NCBI RefSeq assembly: GCF_001244995.1
Contig: NZ_LN869529.1
Location: 2,217,025 to 2,281,024 of the forward strand
Direction of reading: 5' to 3'
DNA from: Intestinimonas massiliensis (ex Afouda et al. 2020)
GTDB taxonomy: Bacteria; Bacillota; Clostridia; Oscillospirales; Oscillospiraceae
Length of the DNA: 64,000 nt
Shown here: positions 23,970-36,218 of the stretch, piece by piece
Layout of the letters: every line of letters starts with the position of its first letter
Numbering within the stretch: position 1 is the stretch's first letter
Notes under the pieces: generated by a model
Told to the model about the DNA's origin: nothing
Database searches by the model: none
What the model saw: the letters and a program-made list of their open reading frames with translations, nothing else
Made by a program: the position numbers and the translations under genes

Positions 23970-24659
23970 TCAGTCAACCTTATACCCCACACCCCATACG
24001 GTTTTGATGAACCGGGGATTTCGGCTGGGCTCCCCCATCTTCTCCCGCAGGCGGCGGATGTGGACCATAACGGTGTTGTTCCGGTCCAGGTACTTCTCCC
24101 CCCACACGGTCTCAAACAGCCGCTCGGCCGAGATGACCTGTCCCCGGTTCTCACACAGCATCCACAGGATATCGAACTCGATGGGGGTAAGGGTCAGTTC
24201 CTTGTCATAGAGCCAGCACTCGTGAGTGCCTCGGTTAATGACCAGCCCGTTGAAGTCGATGACGTCGCTTTCCGCCTTGTCCGTCCCATTGTAGCGGGTG
24301 TACCGCCGGAGCTGGGCCTTGACCCGGGCCACCAGCTCCAGGGGATTGAAGGGCTTGGTGATATAGTCGTCTGCGCCGATGGTCAGTCCCATGATCTTGT
24401 CCATGTCCCCCACCTTGGCGGTGAGCATGAGCACCGGAAAGCGGTGCTCCCGGCGGATCTCCCCGCACAGGGTGAAGCCCGACATGTCCGGCAGCATTAC
24501 GTCCAGAATGGCCAGGTCCAGCCGGTTGTCCCGCACACAGGTCAGGGCCTCCGCCGCCGTGCCACAGGTAAAGACGGTAAAGCCCTCGCTTTTCAGATAG
24601 ACCTCCACCAGATCGGCAATCTCCGGCTCGTCGTCCACGACCAGAATGTTGGCGTCCAT
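23970..24659 (-). CDS. VanR-like OmpR-family response regulator (no adjacent kinase)
   Basis: 229 residues: receiver domain with acidic pocket VVDDEPE and phospho-acceptor D53 in LAILDVMLP, conserved Lys in YITKPFNPLEL, then an OmpR/PhoB winged helix (LTPIEFDILWMLCENRGQVISAERL, VHIRRLREKMGE, KTVWGVGYKVD). The wording is strongly VanR-like (GLTIGADDYITKPF, INRGTHECWL). No kinase gene adjoins it; the only sensor kinase in the window, itself VanS-like and lacking a regulator, is about 11.5 kb away. AAGGGTGA precedes the ATG. Confidence 0.88.
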   Translation of the reverse strand: MDANILVVDDEPEIADLVEVYLKSEGFTVFTCGTAAEALTCVRDNRLDLAILDVMLPDMSGFTLCGEIRREHRFPVLMLTAKVGDMDKIMGLTIGADDYITKPFNPLELVARVKAQLRRYTRYNGTDKAESDVIDFNGLVINRGTHECWLYDKELTLTPIEFDILWMLCENRGQVISAERLFETVWGEKYLDRNNTVMVHIRRLREKMGEPSRNPRFIKTVWGVGYKVD

Positions 24660-24746
24660 ATGCGTTCACCCTTTCCACCCGGATTATACCCAGATGGGAA
24701 GGGTGAAGTCAAGCAGCCGGGCAAAAGATAAGAAAAAGATAAGAAA

Positions 24747-25004
24747 TCAGAAGATCCAGCCGATCAGGGCGGCCAGCAGGAATGCCCCCACCGCGGGCAG
24801 CAGGTTCTCCCAGCGGAAGGGCTGGTCCAGCAGGCCCTTGATAAGCAGGACTACGCCGGCGATCTTCAGCAGCCAGGGCAAAAAGCCGAACAGCAGGGCC
24901 AGGGGCAGGCCGATCACCGTCAGGATCACGCCGGCCACCAGGGCGAGCACCAGGCAGACCGCCCCCACCAGCAGGGCAAAGGCAAAAAACGTCAGGGTCA
25001 GCAT
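24747..25004 (-). CDS. Small hydrophobic membrane protein, 85 aa
   Basis: Three to four predicted membrane helices (LTFFAFALLVGAVCLVLALV, GLPLALLFGFLPWLLKIAGV, LLPAVGAFLLAALIGWIF). No family recognised with confidence. GAGGAGGT lies upstream. It is transcribed toward the VanR-like gene and 87 bp from it. Confidence 0.65.
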   Translation of the reverse strand: MLTLTFFAFALLVGAVCLVLALVAGVILTVIGLPLALLFGFLPWLLKIAGVVLLIKGLLDQPFRWENLLPAVGAFLLAALIGWIF

Positions 25005-25082
25005 ATCGTGTACCTCCTCTTTTGGTTATCCCTATCCTACTACGGCCATTTAAAACCCTCCTGAAGGAAAGATTAAAAAAGG

Positions 25083-25120
25083 ATAAAAAGCGCGGAGGTC
25101 CGACCGCCGGACCTCCGCGC
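25083..25120 (-). terminator. Terminator of purL
   Basis: 13-bp stem GCGCGGAGGTCCG / CGGACCTCCGCGC, followed on the minus strand by CTTTTT. Confidence 0.88.
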
Positions 25121-25134
25121 CCCGCTTTACGGGC

Positions 25135-28100
25135 TTATTGGAAATACGCCGCGCCAGACTCGAAGATGGGCTGGAACTTATCGCCGGGGATGTTTTTTGC
25201 CACAAAATCCCCCCGCCGCTCGGAGTGGCCCATCTTGCCGAAGACCCGGCCATCCGGGGAAAAGATGCCCTCGACGGCCCCCACAGAGCCGTTAGGGTTG
25301 GCGTCGATGTCCATAGAGGGCTGCCCTTGGGCGTCCACATACTGGGTGGCCACCTGGCCGTGGGCAATGAGCTCCCGCAGGAGGTCGCCGGGACAGACGA
25401 ACTTGCCCTCGCCGTGGGAGATGGGAATGGCGTGGAGATCGCCCACCTGGCTTTTCAGCATCCAGGGGGAGTTGACCGAGGCCACCCGGGTGGTGACATA
25501 GCGGCTCTGGTGGCGGCCGATGTCGTTGAAGGTCAGGGTGGGACAGGACTCCTCCATGGGCCGGATCTCGCCGTAGGGCGCCAGGCCCAGCTTGACCAGG
25601 GCCTGGAAGCCGTTGCAGATGCCCAGCATCAGGCCGTCGCGGTTTTTGAGCAGGTCGTGGACAGCGTCGGTAAGCCGGGGGTTGCGGAAGAAGGAGCAGA
25701 TGAACTTGGCCGAGCCGTCGGGCTCGTCGCCGCCGGAGAAGCCGCCGGGCAGCACCACGAGCTGGGCCGACCGGATGGCGGTCTCCAGCGCCTGGGCCGA
25801 CTGGGCCAGCAGGTCGCCCGTCAGGTTGCGCACCACCACGATCTCCGGCTCCATGCCCGCCCGCAGACAGGCCTGGGCGGTGTCGTACTCGCAGTTGGTA
25901 CCCGGGAACACGGGGATCACCGCCTTGGGCCGGGCGATCCTGGATTTGCACACGGCGGGGGACCGCCGGTCCCAAGAGATGGCCTCCACCGCCCCCTTGG
26001 CCCCGGTCCGGGTGGGGTAGACCTCCTCCAGCACCCCCTCGTTCAGGGTCAGCAGCGCGTCGATGGGGGCGGAGTCGCCGCCGATGGTGACGACGGGCTC
26101 GGCCATGGTGGCACCGATCCTCGTGCACTGGGCGCTGTCCGGCTCTCCCTCCACCTCGGCCACAATGACGCCGGGCATGGGGACGTACCATATGGGCGCC
26201 TTTGCGGGGTCCTCGGCGGCAAAACCCACGCCGTTGCCAAAGGACATCTTCATCACAGCCTCCGCCAGGCCGTGCTCCACCGCCCAGGCGGCCTTGACGC
26301 GGCCATGGTGGCACAGCTCGTGGAAATACGCCCAGGATGCCTTGCAGGCGTTAGGCTCACCGGAGCCGAAGATGTAGACCCCGTGTCCCGCCTCTTTAAA
26401 CTCGGGGGAAAGGACTTCGCCGGCCTTGACGGGAGCGATGGCAAAGGAGATGAGGGTGGGGGGCACATCCAGGTCCAGGAAGGACCCGGACATGGAGTCC
26501 TTACCGCCGATGGCGGCGGCCCCCAGCTCCAACTGGGCGTCCAGGGCCCCCAGCAGGGCGGCGAAGGGCTTGCCCCACCGCGCCGGCTCGTCCCGCAGCT
26601 TTTCAAAGAATTCCTGGAGGGAGAGATAGGCTTTTCGGTAGTCGGCGCCCGCGGCCACCAGCTTGGCCACCGAGGTATAGACCGCGCTGTGAGCCCCGGC
26701 GTAGGGGTCGGCGCACATCTGGTCCGGGTCAAAGGCCCAGGCCATCACGCTGGCCTGCTCGGTCTCCCTGCCCGGCTCCACGGGGAAGAGGGCGGCCATG
26801 GCCTGGGCGGGGGTCCGCTGACTTCTGCCGCCGAAGGGCATCAGCACGCTGCCCGCGCCGATGGAGCCGTCAAACCGCTCGGTCAGGCCCCGGCGGGAAG
26901 CGCACTCCAGACTTCCGGCCAGCTCCCGCAGGCTCCGGCAGCGGTTCCGCGCCCCGGCGGCGGGGTCCGGCTTCGCCACGGCCACCTGGGCGTGCTTCAC
27001 CGCGCCGTTGGAGCTCAGGAAGGCCCGGGACAGGTCGGCCACCACCTTCCCCCGCCAGCGCATCACCATCCGGGGGTTCTCAGTGACCACCGCCACCGGA
27101 TAGGCCTCCAGGTTCTCCGCCTGGGCGGCGGCGATGAAGCGGTCGGCGTCGGCCGCGGCCACCACCACCGCCATGCGCTCCTGGGACTCGGAGATGGCCA
27201 GCTCGGTGCCGTCCAGGCCGTCGTATTTCTTGTGCACGGCGTCCAGGTCGATGGACAGGCCGTCGGCCAGCTCGCCGATGGCCACGGACACGCCGCCCGC
27301 GCCGAAGTCGTTGCACCGCTTGATGAGGCGGGTCACGTCGCCCCGGCGGAACAGCCGCTGGATCTTCCGCTCCTCGGGGGCGTTGCCCTTCTGCACCTCG
27401 GAGGCCATGGTGTCCAGGCTCTTCCGGTCATGGCTCTTGGAGGAGCCGGTGGCTCCCCCGATGCCGTCCCGGCCGGTGCGGCCGCCCAGAAGGATGACCA
27501 CGTCGCCGGGGGCGGGCTCCTCCCGCACCACGTGGTCGGCGGGAGCGGCCCCCACCACGGCGCCGCACTCCAGGCGCTTGGCCACATAGCCGGGGTGGTA
27601 GACTTCGGCCACATGGCCGGTGGCCAGGCCAATCTGGTTGCCGTAGGAGGAGTAGCCCGCGGCGGCGGTCTGGGCGATCTTGCGCTGGGGCAGCTTGCCC
27701 TCCAGCGTCTGGTCCATGGGGACCCGGGGATCGCCGCCGCCGGTGACGCGCATGGCCTGGTGGACGTACACCCGGCCGGACAGGGGGTCCCGGATGCAGC
27801 CGCCGATGCAGGTGGCCGCGCCGCCGAAGGGCTCGATCTCGGTGGGGTGGTTGTGGGTCTCGTTCTTGAACATCAGCAGCCAGTCCTGCTCCTGACCGTC
27901 CACCACAGCGGGGACATGGATGGAGCAGGCGTTGATCTCCTCGCTTTCGTCCAGCTCGGGGAGCAGGCCCCGCTTTTTCAGGGTCTTGGTGCCGATGGTG
28001 GCCAGGTCCATCAGGGTCTGGGGCCGCCGGGCGGCCTTCTCGGGGCCGTAGACCTCCACCCGGGCGGCCAGATACCGCTCATAGGCGGCCCGGACGGCAG

Positions 28101-28827
28101 GGGCTTCGATCTCCACCCGGTCCAGGTGGGTGGCGAAGGTGGTGTGGCGGCAGTGGTCGGACCAGTAGGTGTCCACCAGCCGCAGCTCGGTGACGGTGGG
28201 GTCCCGGCCCTCTTCGTCCCGCATATAGTCCTGGAAAAATTTCAGATCATTTCGGTCCATGGCCAGGCCGTATTGCTCCAGAATCTCCCCCAGCGCCTCC
28301 TCCGTCCGGGCGCGGAAGCCCTCCAGCACCGGCACGTCGCCGGGCACGGGATAGATCTGGGTCAGGGTGGCCGGCTTATCCAGAGAGGCTTCCCGGCTCT
28401 CCACCGGGTTGATGAGGTACTTCTTCACCTTCTCCAGGTCGGCGTCCGGCACCTGCCCCAGCAGGACGTACACGGCGGCGGCGGCCACCGCCGGCCGGTC
28501 CCCGCCGGTCATGAGCTGGATGCACTGGGCCGCCGAGTCCGCCCGCTGGTCGTACTGTCCGGGCAGCGCCTCCACCGCCGTCAGGGCGTGGGGCCCCTCC
28601 ACCGGGGGCATGGTCTCGTCCCAGATCGCGTCCACCTGAGGCTCGGAAAACACGGCGGTCCGGGCGGCGGCGTAGACGGCGGCATCGACGCCCTCCACAT
28701 CATAGCGGTTCAGGACCCGGACCCGCTCCAAGCCCCGCACGCCCAACTGTTCGGTCAGCTCCCGGCACAGGGCCCGGGCCGCACCGTCAAATCCGGGCTT
28801 TTTTTCCACAAAGCAGCGGAATACCAT
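25135..28827 (-). CDS. purL: Phosphoribosylformylglycinamidine synthase, single-chain form
   Basis: 1230 residues. It makes FGAM from FGAR, glutamine and ATP, the fourth step of purine synthesis. Order: PurS-like N-terminal region, linker, the two AIRS-like synthase halves (YWSDHCRHTTF, NETHNHPTEIEPFGGAATCIGG, GGRTGRDGIGGATGSSK), and a class I glutaminase domain with LPGGFSGGDEPDGS and nucleophile Cys in LGICNGFQAL. This fused architecture replaces separate PurS/PurL/PurQ and is typical of many clostridia. Start: two ATGs lie 6 bp apart, and the second (28827) is better spaced from GAGGAG. It follows the peptide-binding protein gene by only 36 bp, so it is probably co-transcribed. Confidence 0.95.
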   Translation of the reverse strand: MVFRCFVEKKPGFDGAARALCRELTEQLGVRGLERVRVLNRYDVEGVDAAVYAAARTAVFSEPQVDAIWDETMPPVEGPHALTAVEALPGQYDQRADSAAQCIQLMTGGDRPAVAAAAVYVLLGQVPDADLEKVKKYLINPVESREASLDKPATLTQIYPVPGDVPVLEGFRARTEEALGEILEQYGLAMDRNDLKFFQDYMRDEEGRDPTVTELRLVDTYWSDHCRHTTFATHLDRVEIEAPAVRAAYERYLAARVEVYGPEKAARRPQTLMDLATIGTKTLKKRGLLPELDESEEINACSIHVPAVVDGQEQDWLLMFKNETHNHPTEIEPFGGAATCIGGCIRDPLSGRVYVHQAMRVTGGGDPRVPMDQTLEGKLPQRKIAQTAAAGYSSYGNQIGLATGHVAEVYHPGYVAKRLECGAVVGAAPADHVVREEPAPGDVVILLGGRTGRDGIGGATGSSKSHDRKSLDTMASEVQKGNAPEERKIQRLFRRGDVTRLIKRCNDFGAGGVSVAIGELADGLSIDLDAVHKKYDGLDGTELAISESQERMAVVVAAADADRFIAAAQAENLEAYPVAVVTENPRMVMRWRGKVVADLSRAFLSSNGAVKHAQVAVAKPDPAAGARNRCRSLRELAGSLECASRRGLTERFDGSIGAGSVLMPFGGRSQRTPAQAMAALFPVEPGRETEQASVMAWAFDPDQMCADPYAGAHSAVYTSVAKLVAAGADYRKAYLSLQEFFEKLRDEPARWGKPFAALLGALDAQLELGAAAIGGKDSMSGSFLDLDVPPTLISFAIAPVKAGEVLSPEFKEAGHGVYIFGSGEPNACKASWAYFHELCHHGRVKAAWAVEHGLAEAVMKMSFGNGVGFAAEDPAKAPIWYVPMPGVIVAEVEGEPDSAQCTRIGATMAEPVVTIGGDSAPIDALLTLNEGVLEEVYPTRTGAKGAVEAISWDRRSPAVCKSRIARPKAVIPVFPGTNCEYDTAQACLRAGMEPEIVVVRNLTGDLLAQSAQALETAIRSAQLVVLPGGFSGGDEPDGSAKFICSFFRNPRLTDAVHDLLKNRDGLMLGICNGFQALVKLGLAPYGEIRPMEESCPTLTFNDIGRHQSRYVTTRVASVNSPWMLKSQVGDLHAIPISHGEGKFVCPGDLLRELIAHGQVATQYVDAQGQPSMDIDANPNGSVGAVEGIFSPDGRVFGKMGHSERRGDFVAKNIPGDKFQPIFESGAAYFQ

Positions 28828-28863
28828 AACCATCTCTCCTCGTTGTCTCTGTCTCTGGGTGGT

Positions 28864-30405
28864 TTATCCTCCGGAGCCGACGCTCCAGTGTGCAAAGCCG
28901 TAAAAGGGGTTCTGCTGGGTGGGGGTCAGGCCGGAGACCATGCCCCACTGGGTCAGCACCGACTGGTTCTGGAAGCACAGCACGGCAAAGGGGGCCTCCT
29001 GGGCCAGCCGGGCCCACAAGGCGGCGGCCGCCGTCTCCCGGGCCGTGCCGGCGGCCGCCCGGTAGGCGTCCGTCAGGGCGTTGGTGTCGGCGTTCCAGTA
29101 CCTCCCGTAGTTCAGCGCCCCGCTGAGCAGGGGCGTGGGGTCAAAGTCGGCGCTGAGGGTCACCGCCCCCAGGTAGAGGTCGAAGTCCCCCTGGGCCAGC
29201 GCCTTCTGGTAGTCGGTCCAACTGAGCTTCTGCAGCTCCACCCCGATCCCGGCCCGGGTCAGCTCCCCGGCCAGGTACTCCGCCGCCGTCAGGCGAAAGG
29301 TGTTATCGGTGCTGACCACGAAGGTGAGAGACAGGCGCTCCCGGCCCCTGGCCCACAGACCGTCCTCGCCCTTGGACCAGCCCGCCGCCGTCAGGCCGTC
29401 GGCCAGGGCCTGGGGGGCATAATCCAAGGCGGCGGCGGCCGTCTCATCGTAGCAGGCGGCGGCCGGGTGGACCGGCAGGGCGGAGGCCACGGCGTGGCGG
29501 GCGTAGAGGGCGGGGGCCACGCTGTTCCGGTCCAGGCCCCGGGACAGGGCCTGCCGCACCGCCGGGTCCCGGCAGGCGCCCGCATTGCAGTTGAAGCCCA
29601 CATACAGCATGGTGGAGGTGGGATAGTCCCAGGTCTCGTAATCGCCGCCGAAGCCCAGGGCGTTGGTGCCGGTAAGGTCGGTGGACACCAGGGAGATGTC
29701 CCCGGCATCGAAGGCGTAGATCAGGTCGTCCGGCTCGGGCACCGTATACAGCGGGATGGTCTGGACGGGCAGGGGCTTGTTCTGCCACCAGTCCGACCGG
29801 GCGGTCAGCCGGGAGTCCTCCCCCCAGCCCTCCACCACATAGGGCCCGGTGCCCAGCGGCTCCTCGCTCTCCCCCTTGACGATGGGGATGTCCAGCAGGG
29901 CGGGCAGGGCCCCGTTGGGTCGGTTGAGGGTGACCACCACCGCGCCGTCCTGGCTGGTCACGCTCCAGACGCCCCCCATCCGGCCGGAGAACCGGGAGCT
30001 CTCCCCCATGGCCAGCCGCAGGGAGGCCGCCGCCTCGTCAGCAGTCAGGGGACTGCCGTCGGAAAAGGTGACGCCAGAGCGGAGGGTAAAGGTCCAGGTG
30101 AGGCCGTCCTCGCTGACGGTGTAGCCCTGGCACAGCACCGGCTGGGGCTCGAAGCTGCCGTCCAGGGCAAACAGCCCCTCCCACACCAGGCCGGCCAGGG
30201 CCACGTTGGCGGCGTCCTGGCTGAGGATGGGGTGGAGGGTCCCCTCCGAACGGGGCAGAGTAAAGGCCCGCGCCGGCTCCGGCCGGGCCGTCTGGGTTGG
30301 GGTGGGGGTGGTCTCCGGCGGAAGGACCTCCCCCGCCGGGGCGCAGGCGCTTAGAGCCAGGATCAGGGCCCCCGCCAGCAGCAGAGCCGTCAGCCGCGTT
30401 CCCAT
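28864..30405 (-). CDS. Peptide/opine-type ABC transporter substrate-binding lipoprotein (SBP_bac_5)
   Basis: 513 residues. Signal with lipobox ALSAC, a Thr/Pro-rich linker, then the family-5 binding-protein fold: LVWEGLFALDGSFEPQPVLC, GLTWTFTLRSGVTFSDGSPLTADE (in parts), and a C-terminal lobe with DPTPLLSG. It would bind oligopeptides or similar ligands. No permease or ATPase genes are adjacent, so it may work with a distant transporter or act in sensing. The start is ATG 30405, 8 bp after the stop of pgeF, with GTGAGG as the site. The genes pgeF, this gene and purL run as one unit. Confidence 0.85.
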   Translation of the reverse strand: MGTRLTALLLAGALILALSACAPAGEVLPPETTPTPTQTARPEPARAFTLPRSEGTLHPILSQDAANVALAGLVWEGLFALDGSFEPQPVLCQGYTVSEDGLTWTFTLRSGVTFSDGSPLTADEAAASLRLAMGESSRFSGRMGGVWSVTSQDGAVVVTLNRPNGALPALLDIPIVKGESEEPLGTGPYVVEGWGEDSRLTARSDWWQNKPLPVQTIPLYTVPEPDDLIYAFDAGDISLVSTDLTGTNALGFGGDYETWDYPTSTMLYVGFNCNAGACRDPAVRQALSRGLDRNSVAPALYARHAVASALPVHPAAACYDETAAAALDYAPQALADGLTAAGWSKGEDGLWARGRERLSLTFVVSTDNTFRLTAAEYLAGELTRAGIGVELQKLSWTDYQKALAQGDFDLYLGAVTLSADFDPTPLLSGALNYGRYWNADTNALTDAYRAAAGTARETAAAALWARLAQEAPFAVLCFQNQSVLTQWGMVSGLTPTQQNPFYGFAHWSVGSGG

Positions 30406-30413
30406 GGCCGGCC

Positions 30414-31223
30414 TCACAGCAGTTGGATGACCGCGGCCTGGCTGCCCCGCCGGCCCTGGGTGGCCCGGTGGGACCAGTATTTCTCCGGGTGGCAGGCGGT
30501 GCAGTCGGGAGAGATGTCGATGTGCTCCTCCAGCAGTCCCGCCCGCTTGAGCCGCATGGCGTTGAGGCCCTTCAGATCCACCTTGAACCTGCCCCCCTCG
30601 ATGGGCTCGATGTAGGGGGTAGCGCATACGCCCAGGGCCTTGGTCATAGCGTTGGGCACATCCTCGTGGGTCTCGAAGCAGCACTTGGCGATGCCGGGAC
30701 CGATGGCGGCCCGGATGTCCTCCGGTCGGGAGCCGTAAAAGCCCATCTTTTCCACCGCCCGCTGGGCGATGCCCAACGCGGTGCCCCGCCAGCCCGCGTG
30801 GCAGGCCGCCGCCACCCGGCGCACCGGGTCGTAGAGCAGGATGGGCAGGCAGTCGGCCCCGAAGATTACCAGGGACACCCCCGGCAGGTCGGTGACCAGG
30901 CCGTCCGCCTCATACCCCTCCGGGTCATAGAGGTCCCGCTTCCGGTCGGCGGAGGTGACCGGGCGCACCACGTCTCCGTGGACCTGGTTGGACATGGCCA
31001 CCTGGGTCAGGTCCGCCCCTGCGGCCTGGAAGAACCGCCGGTAATTTTCCCGGACACAGTCCGGGTCGTCCCCCCGGGTGGAGCCCAGGTTCAGGCTGGC
31101 ATAGATGCCGGTGGACACCCCGCCCAGCCGGGTGGAAAAGGCATGGACTGCCCCGCCGGCCCCGGCGATGCCCTGGGAATAGGTAACGGTCACTCCGTTT
31201 TTCGTGGTCTCAGCAAAGCTCAT
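30414..31223 (-). CDS. pgeF: Peptidoglycan editing factor / polyphenol oxidase (laccase-domain) family
   Basis: 269 residues of the YfiH/PgeF family, zinc amidohydrolases that remove wrongly incorporated L-Ser from UDP-MurNAc and also act on purine nucleosides. Key metal and active-site parts are seen: NQVHGDVV (His), VIFGADCLPILLYDP (Cys), and ACHAGWRGTALGIAQ (His). GPGIAKCCFETHEDV follows. It lies upstream of the binding protein gene and downstream of secA's terminator region. GGGG precedes the ATG 31223. Confidence 0.9.
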   Translation of the reverse strand: MSFAETTKNGVTVTYSQGIAGAGGAVHAFSTRLGGVSTGIYASLNLGSTRGDDPDCVRENYRRFFQAAGADLTQVAMSNQVHGDVVRPVTSADRKRDLYDPEGYEADGLVTDLPGVSLVIFGADCLPILLYDPVRRVAAACHAGWRGTALGIAQRAVEKMGFYGSRPEDIRAAIGPGIAKCCFETHEDVPNAMTKALGVCATPYIEPIEGGRFKVDLKGLNAMRLKRAGLLEEHIDISPDCTACHPEKYWSHRATQGRRGSQAAVIQLL

Positions 31224-31244
31224 ACATACCCCTCTAGCAGGAGA

Positions 31245-31277
31245 ATACGGGTCCCCACGGCGCGCGGGGACCCGTAT
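31245..31277 (-). terminator. Hairpin after secA
   Basis: 12-bp arms ATACGGGTCCCC / GGGGACCCGTAT with a 9-nt loop, immediately 3' of secA. The T tract after it is poor. Confidence 0.55.
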
Positions 31278-31285
31278 CTTTGTTT

Positions 31286-34042
<2,757 letters not shown>

Positions 34043-34208
34043 ATCTGATCGTACACCTTTCTTATTTCCACACGGGCCCGGCCCGTTTTTGAGCATTCCA
34101 CAGGTAGGTGGTATTATATCACAACGGGTGCGAATAAAAAAGGGGAAATTGTGAACAAATACGGGCTTTCCCGCCCCCGCAGAGCCGCTCAAAAAAGCGG
34201 CGGACGGC

Positions 34209-34236
34209 TTGCTTTCCCCGCGGGCCGTGCTATAAT
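34209..34236 (+). promoter_or_regulatory. Promoter of the 2-hydroxyacid dehydrogenase gene
   Basis: TTGCTT and TATAAT with 16-bp spacing in the divergent region between secA and the dehydrogenase gene. Confidence 0.65.
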
Positions 34237-34291
34237 TGGAGCATAGAAAACAGCCCTGACGGACAAACATCAACAAGGAGGCCGTTCCCCT

Positions 34292-35239
34292 ATGAAAATC
34301 GTCCTGCTGGAATCCCTGGGCGTTCCGGAAGAGGTCCTGAACGCCTGCGCCAAGCCCCTGACCGACGCGGGGCACACCTTCGTCGCCTATCCCAGGGACA
34401 CCGATCCCCAGGTGCAGATCGCCCGCGCCGGGGACGCCGACGTCATCATGATCGCCAACATGCCCCTGAGGGGGGAGGTCATCGCCGCCTGCCCCAACCT
34501 GAAGTACATCGACGTGGCCTTTACCGGCGTGGACCACGTGGACCTGGAGGCCGCCCGGGCCAAAGGGGTCCGGGTCTCCAACGCGGCGGGCTACTCAACG
34601 GAGGCGGTGGCCGAGCTGAGTCTGGGCCTGATGCTCTCCCTGCTGCGCAACGTGCCTCAGGTGGAGTCCCGCTGCCGCTCCGGCCAGACCAAGGACGGCC
34701 TGGTGGGGGTGGAGCTCCGGGGCAAGACGGTGGGCATCGTGGGTGTCGGAGCCATCGGCCTCCGGACCGCCGAGCTGTGCCATGCCTTCGGGTGCCGGGT
34801 GCTGGGCTATAAGCGCCATGTGAGGGGGGACGAGCCCGCCTTTGTCTCCTTCGTCTCCCTGGATGAGCTGCTGGCCCAGTCGGACATCGTCTCGCTCCAC
34901 TGCCCTCTGAACGACGACTCCCGGGGCCTCATCGGCCGGGAGAACATCGCCAAGATGAAGCGGGGGGCCTATGTCATCAACGCCGCCCGCGGCCCGGTGG
35001 TGGACTCCCAGGCCCTGGCCGACGCGCTGAACAGCGGCTACCTGGCGGGCGCGGGCATCGACGTGTTCGAGGCCGAGCCTCCGCTGGATACCGCTCATCC
35101 CCTGCTCCACAGCAAGAACACCATCGTCACCCCCCATGTGGCCTTCGCCTCCGCCGAGTCCATGGAGGCCCGCTGCCGGATCGTCTTTGACAACATCCGG
35201 CAGTGGCTGGCCGGCGAGCCGGCCAACGTCGTCCTGTAA
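34292..35239 (+). CDS. D-isomer-specific 2-hydroxyacid dehydrogenase (NAD-dependent)
   Basis: 315 residues. Formate/glycerate-dehydrogenase fold: NAD-binding [16 protein letters not shown] with the GxGxxG fingerprint, catalytic Arg in [10 protein letters not shown], a Glu in [11 protein letters not shown] and His in VTPHVAFAS. It reduces a 2-oxoacid or oxidises a D-2-hydroxyacid; the exact substrate (glycerate, hydroxypyruvate, 2-oxoisocaproate) cannot be told. It is shorter than SerA and lacks an ACT domain. AAGGAGG precedes the ATG. It is monocistronic with its own terminator. Confidence 0.9.
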   Translation: MKIVLLESLGVPEEVLNACAKPLTDAGHTFVAYPRDTDPQVQIARAGDADVIMIANMPLRGEVIAACPNLKYIDVAFTGVDHVDLEAARAKGVRVSNAAGYSTEAVAELSLGLMLSLLRNVPQVESRCRSGQTKDGLVGVELRGKTVGIVGVGAIGLRTAELCHAFGCRVLGYKRHVRGDEPAFVSFVSLDELLAQSDIVSLHCPLNDDSRGLIGRENIAKMKRGAYVINAARGPVVDSQALADALNSGYLAGAGIDVFEAEPPLDTAHPLLHSKNTIVTPHVAFASAESMEARCRIVFDNIRQWLAGEPANVVL

Positions 35240-35258
35240 GTCCGTCCGGCTCTCAGCG

Positions 35259-35288
35259 GGACCGGCCCTTTGGGGGCCGGTCCTTTTT
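35259..35288 (+). terminator. Terminator of the dehydrogenase gene
   Basis: 10-bp stem GGACCGGCCC / GGGCCGGTCC, followed by TTTTTG. Confidence 0.88.
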
Positions 35289-35414
35289 GTCCTCCGCCCC
35301 AATGGTGACAAAACGGTCTCAATTCCAATTTCCCGGTTTACGGCGCCGGCTTGGGATGTTAAAATAGAGCAGAACCGTTTGACATAAATCCGCCTTTTTC
35401 GAAGGAGGTCTCCC

Positions 35415-36200
35415 ATGCGTATCCGAATCCTTCCCGCCGTTCTGGCTCTGACCCTGGTCCTGTGTGCCTGCTCGCCCGCCCCGGCGGAATCCACGCCTGC
35501 CCCCACGCCCACGCCGTCCCCCACCCCTTCCGAGAGCCTGCCCGCCCCCACGCCTGGGGAGCTGACCTGGACCGATCAGGTGTTTCAAAAGACCTGGACC
35601 ACGGAAGACGGCGTCCAGCTCATGACCGCCCGGTATGTGCTGCCCGCCGCCGAGCACCCGGAGAACGATCCGGCCTGGGCCATCATCACCGAGTATTTCA
35701 AGGGGCAGGGGGAAGCCTATCTGGAGCAGGCTGAGGACACTGCCGGCTTTGCCGAGGGCGACTACGACATCGCCCAAGCCTCCAACTACGACTTCAGCCC
35801 CTACGCCGAGGAGGCCTCCTACACCGTCACCTACCAGAACGACAGCGTGGTCAGCTTTGTCCGCTCCTACTATTCCAACTTCGGCGCGGCCTACCCCACC
35901 GTCCTCCAGCTCTCCGAGCAGTTCAATCGGTACGACGGGGCCCGGCTCCACTTTTCCGACTTCTTCTCCGACCCGGAGGAGGCCCGCGCCCGGGTCCTGA
36001 AGGCCATCCACGCCGTCACCGACCCCCTGGAGGGCTACCGCTCCGCCGATGTGGACAGGCTCTTCCATGAGGACAACTTCTACCTTACCGACGAGGGCTT
36101 TGTGTTCTATTACCAGTCGGAGGCCATCGCCCCTCACGCGGCGGGCATCCCCGAATTTACCATTCCCTATACCGACCTGTCCGACCTGACGGTCCGCTGA
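35415..36200 (+). CDS. Lipoprotein with RsiV-type (DUF3298) sensor domain
   Basis: 261 residues. Signal peptide with lipobox VLCAC, a Pro/Thr linker of APTPTPSPTP type, then a DUF4163/DUF3298-like region ending FYYQSEAIAPHAAGIPEFTIPY, which is the lysozyme-binding RsiV C-terminal domain pattern (EIAPYAAGxPEF). Unlike RsiV it has no cytoplasmic anti-sigma part and no transmembrane anchor apart from the lipid. A true RsiV-like protein lies 7 kb away. It may bind lysozyme or another ligand at the surface (inference). GAAGGAGG precedes the ATG. RlmD follows 18 bp after the stop. Confidence 0.8.
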   Translation: MRIRILPAVLALTLVLCACSPAPAESTPAPTPTPSPTPSESLPAPTPGELTWTDQVFQKTWTTEDGVQLMTARYVLPAAEHPENDPAWAIITEYFKGQGEAYLEQAEDTAGFAEGDYDIAQASNYDFSPYAEEASYTVTYQNDSVVSFVRSYYSNFGAAYPTVLQLSEQFNRYDGARLHFSDFFSDPEEARARVLKAIHAVTDPLEGYRSADVDRLFHEDNFYLTDEGFVFYYQSEAIAPHAAGIPEFTIPYTDLSDLTVR

Positions 36201-36218
36201 CAGACCCTGGAGGCACCT

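Noticed and set aside
25138..30354. A 1738-codon open frame on the plus strand
   Set aside because: It lies antisense to purL and the binding-protein gene, has low-complexity Gly/His/Val composition, no ribosome site and no family motifs. High GC leaves stop codons rare in this antisense frame.
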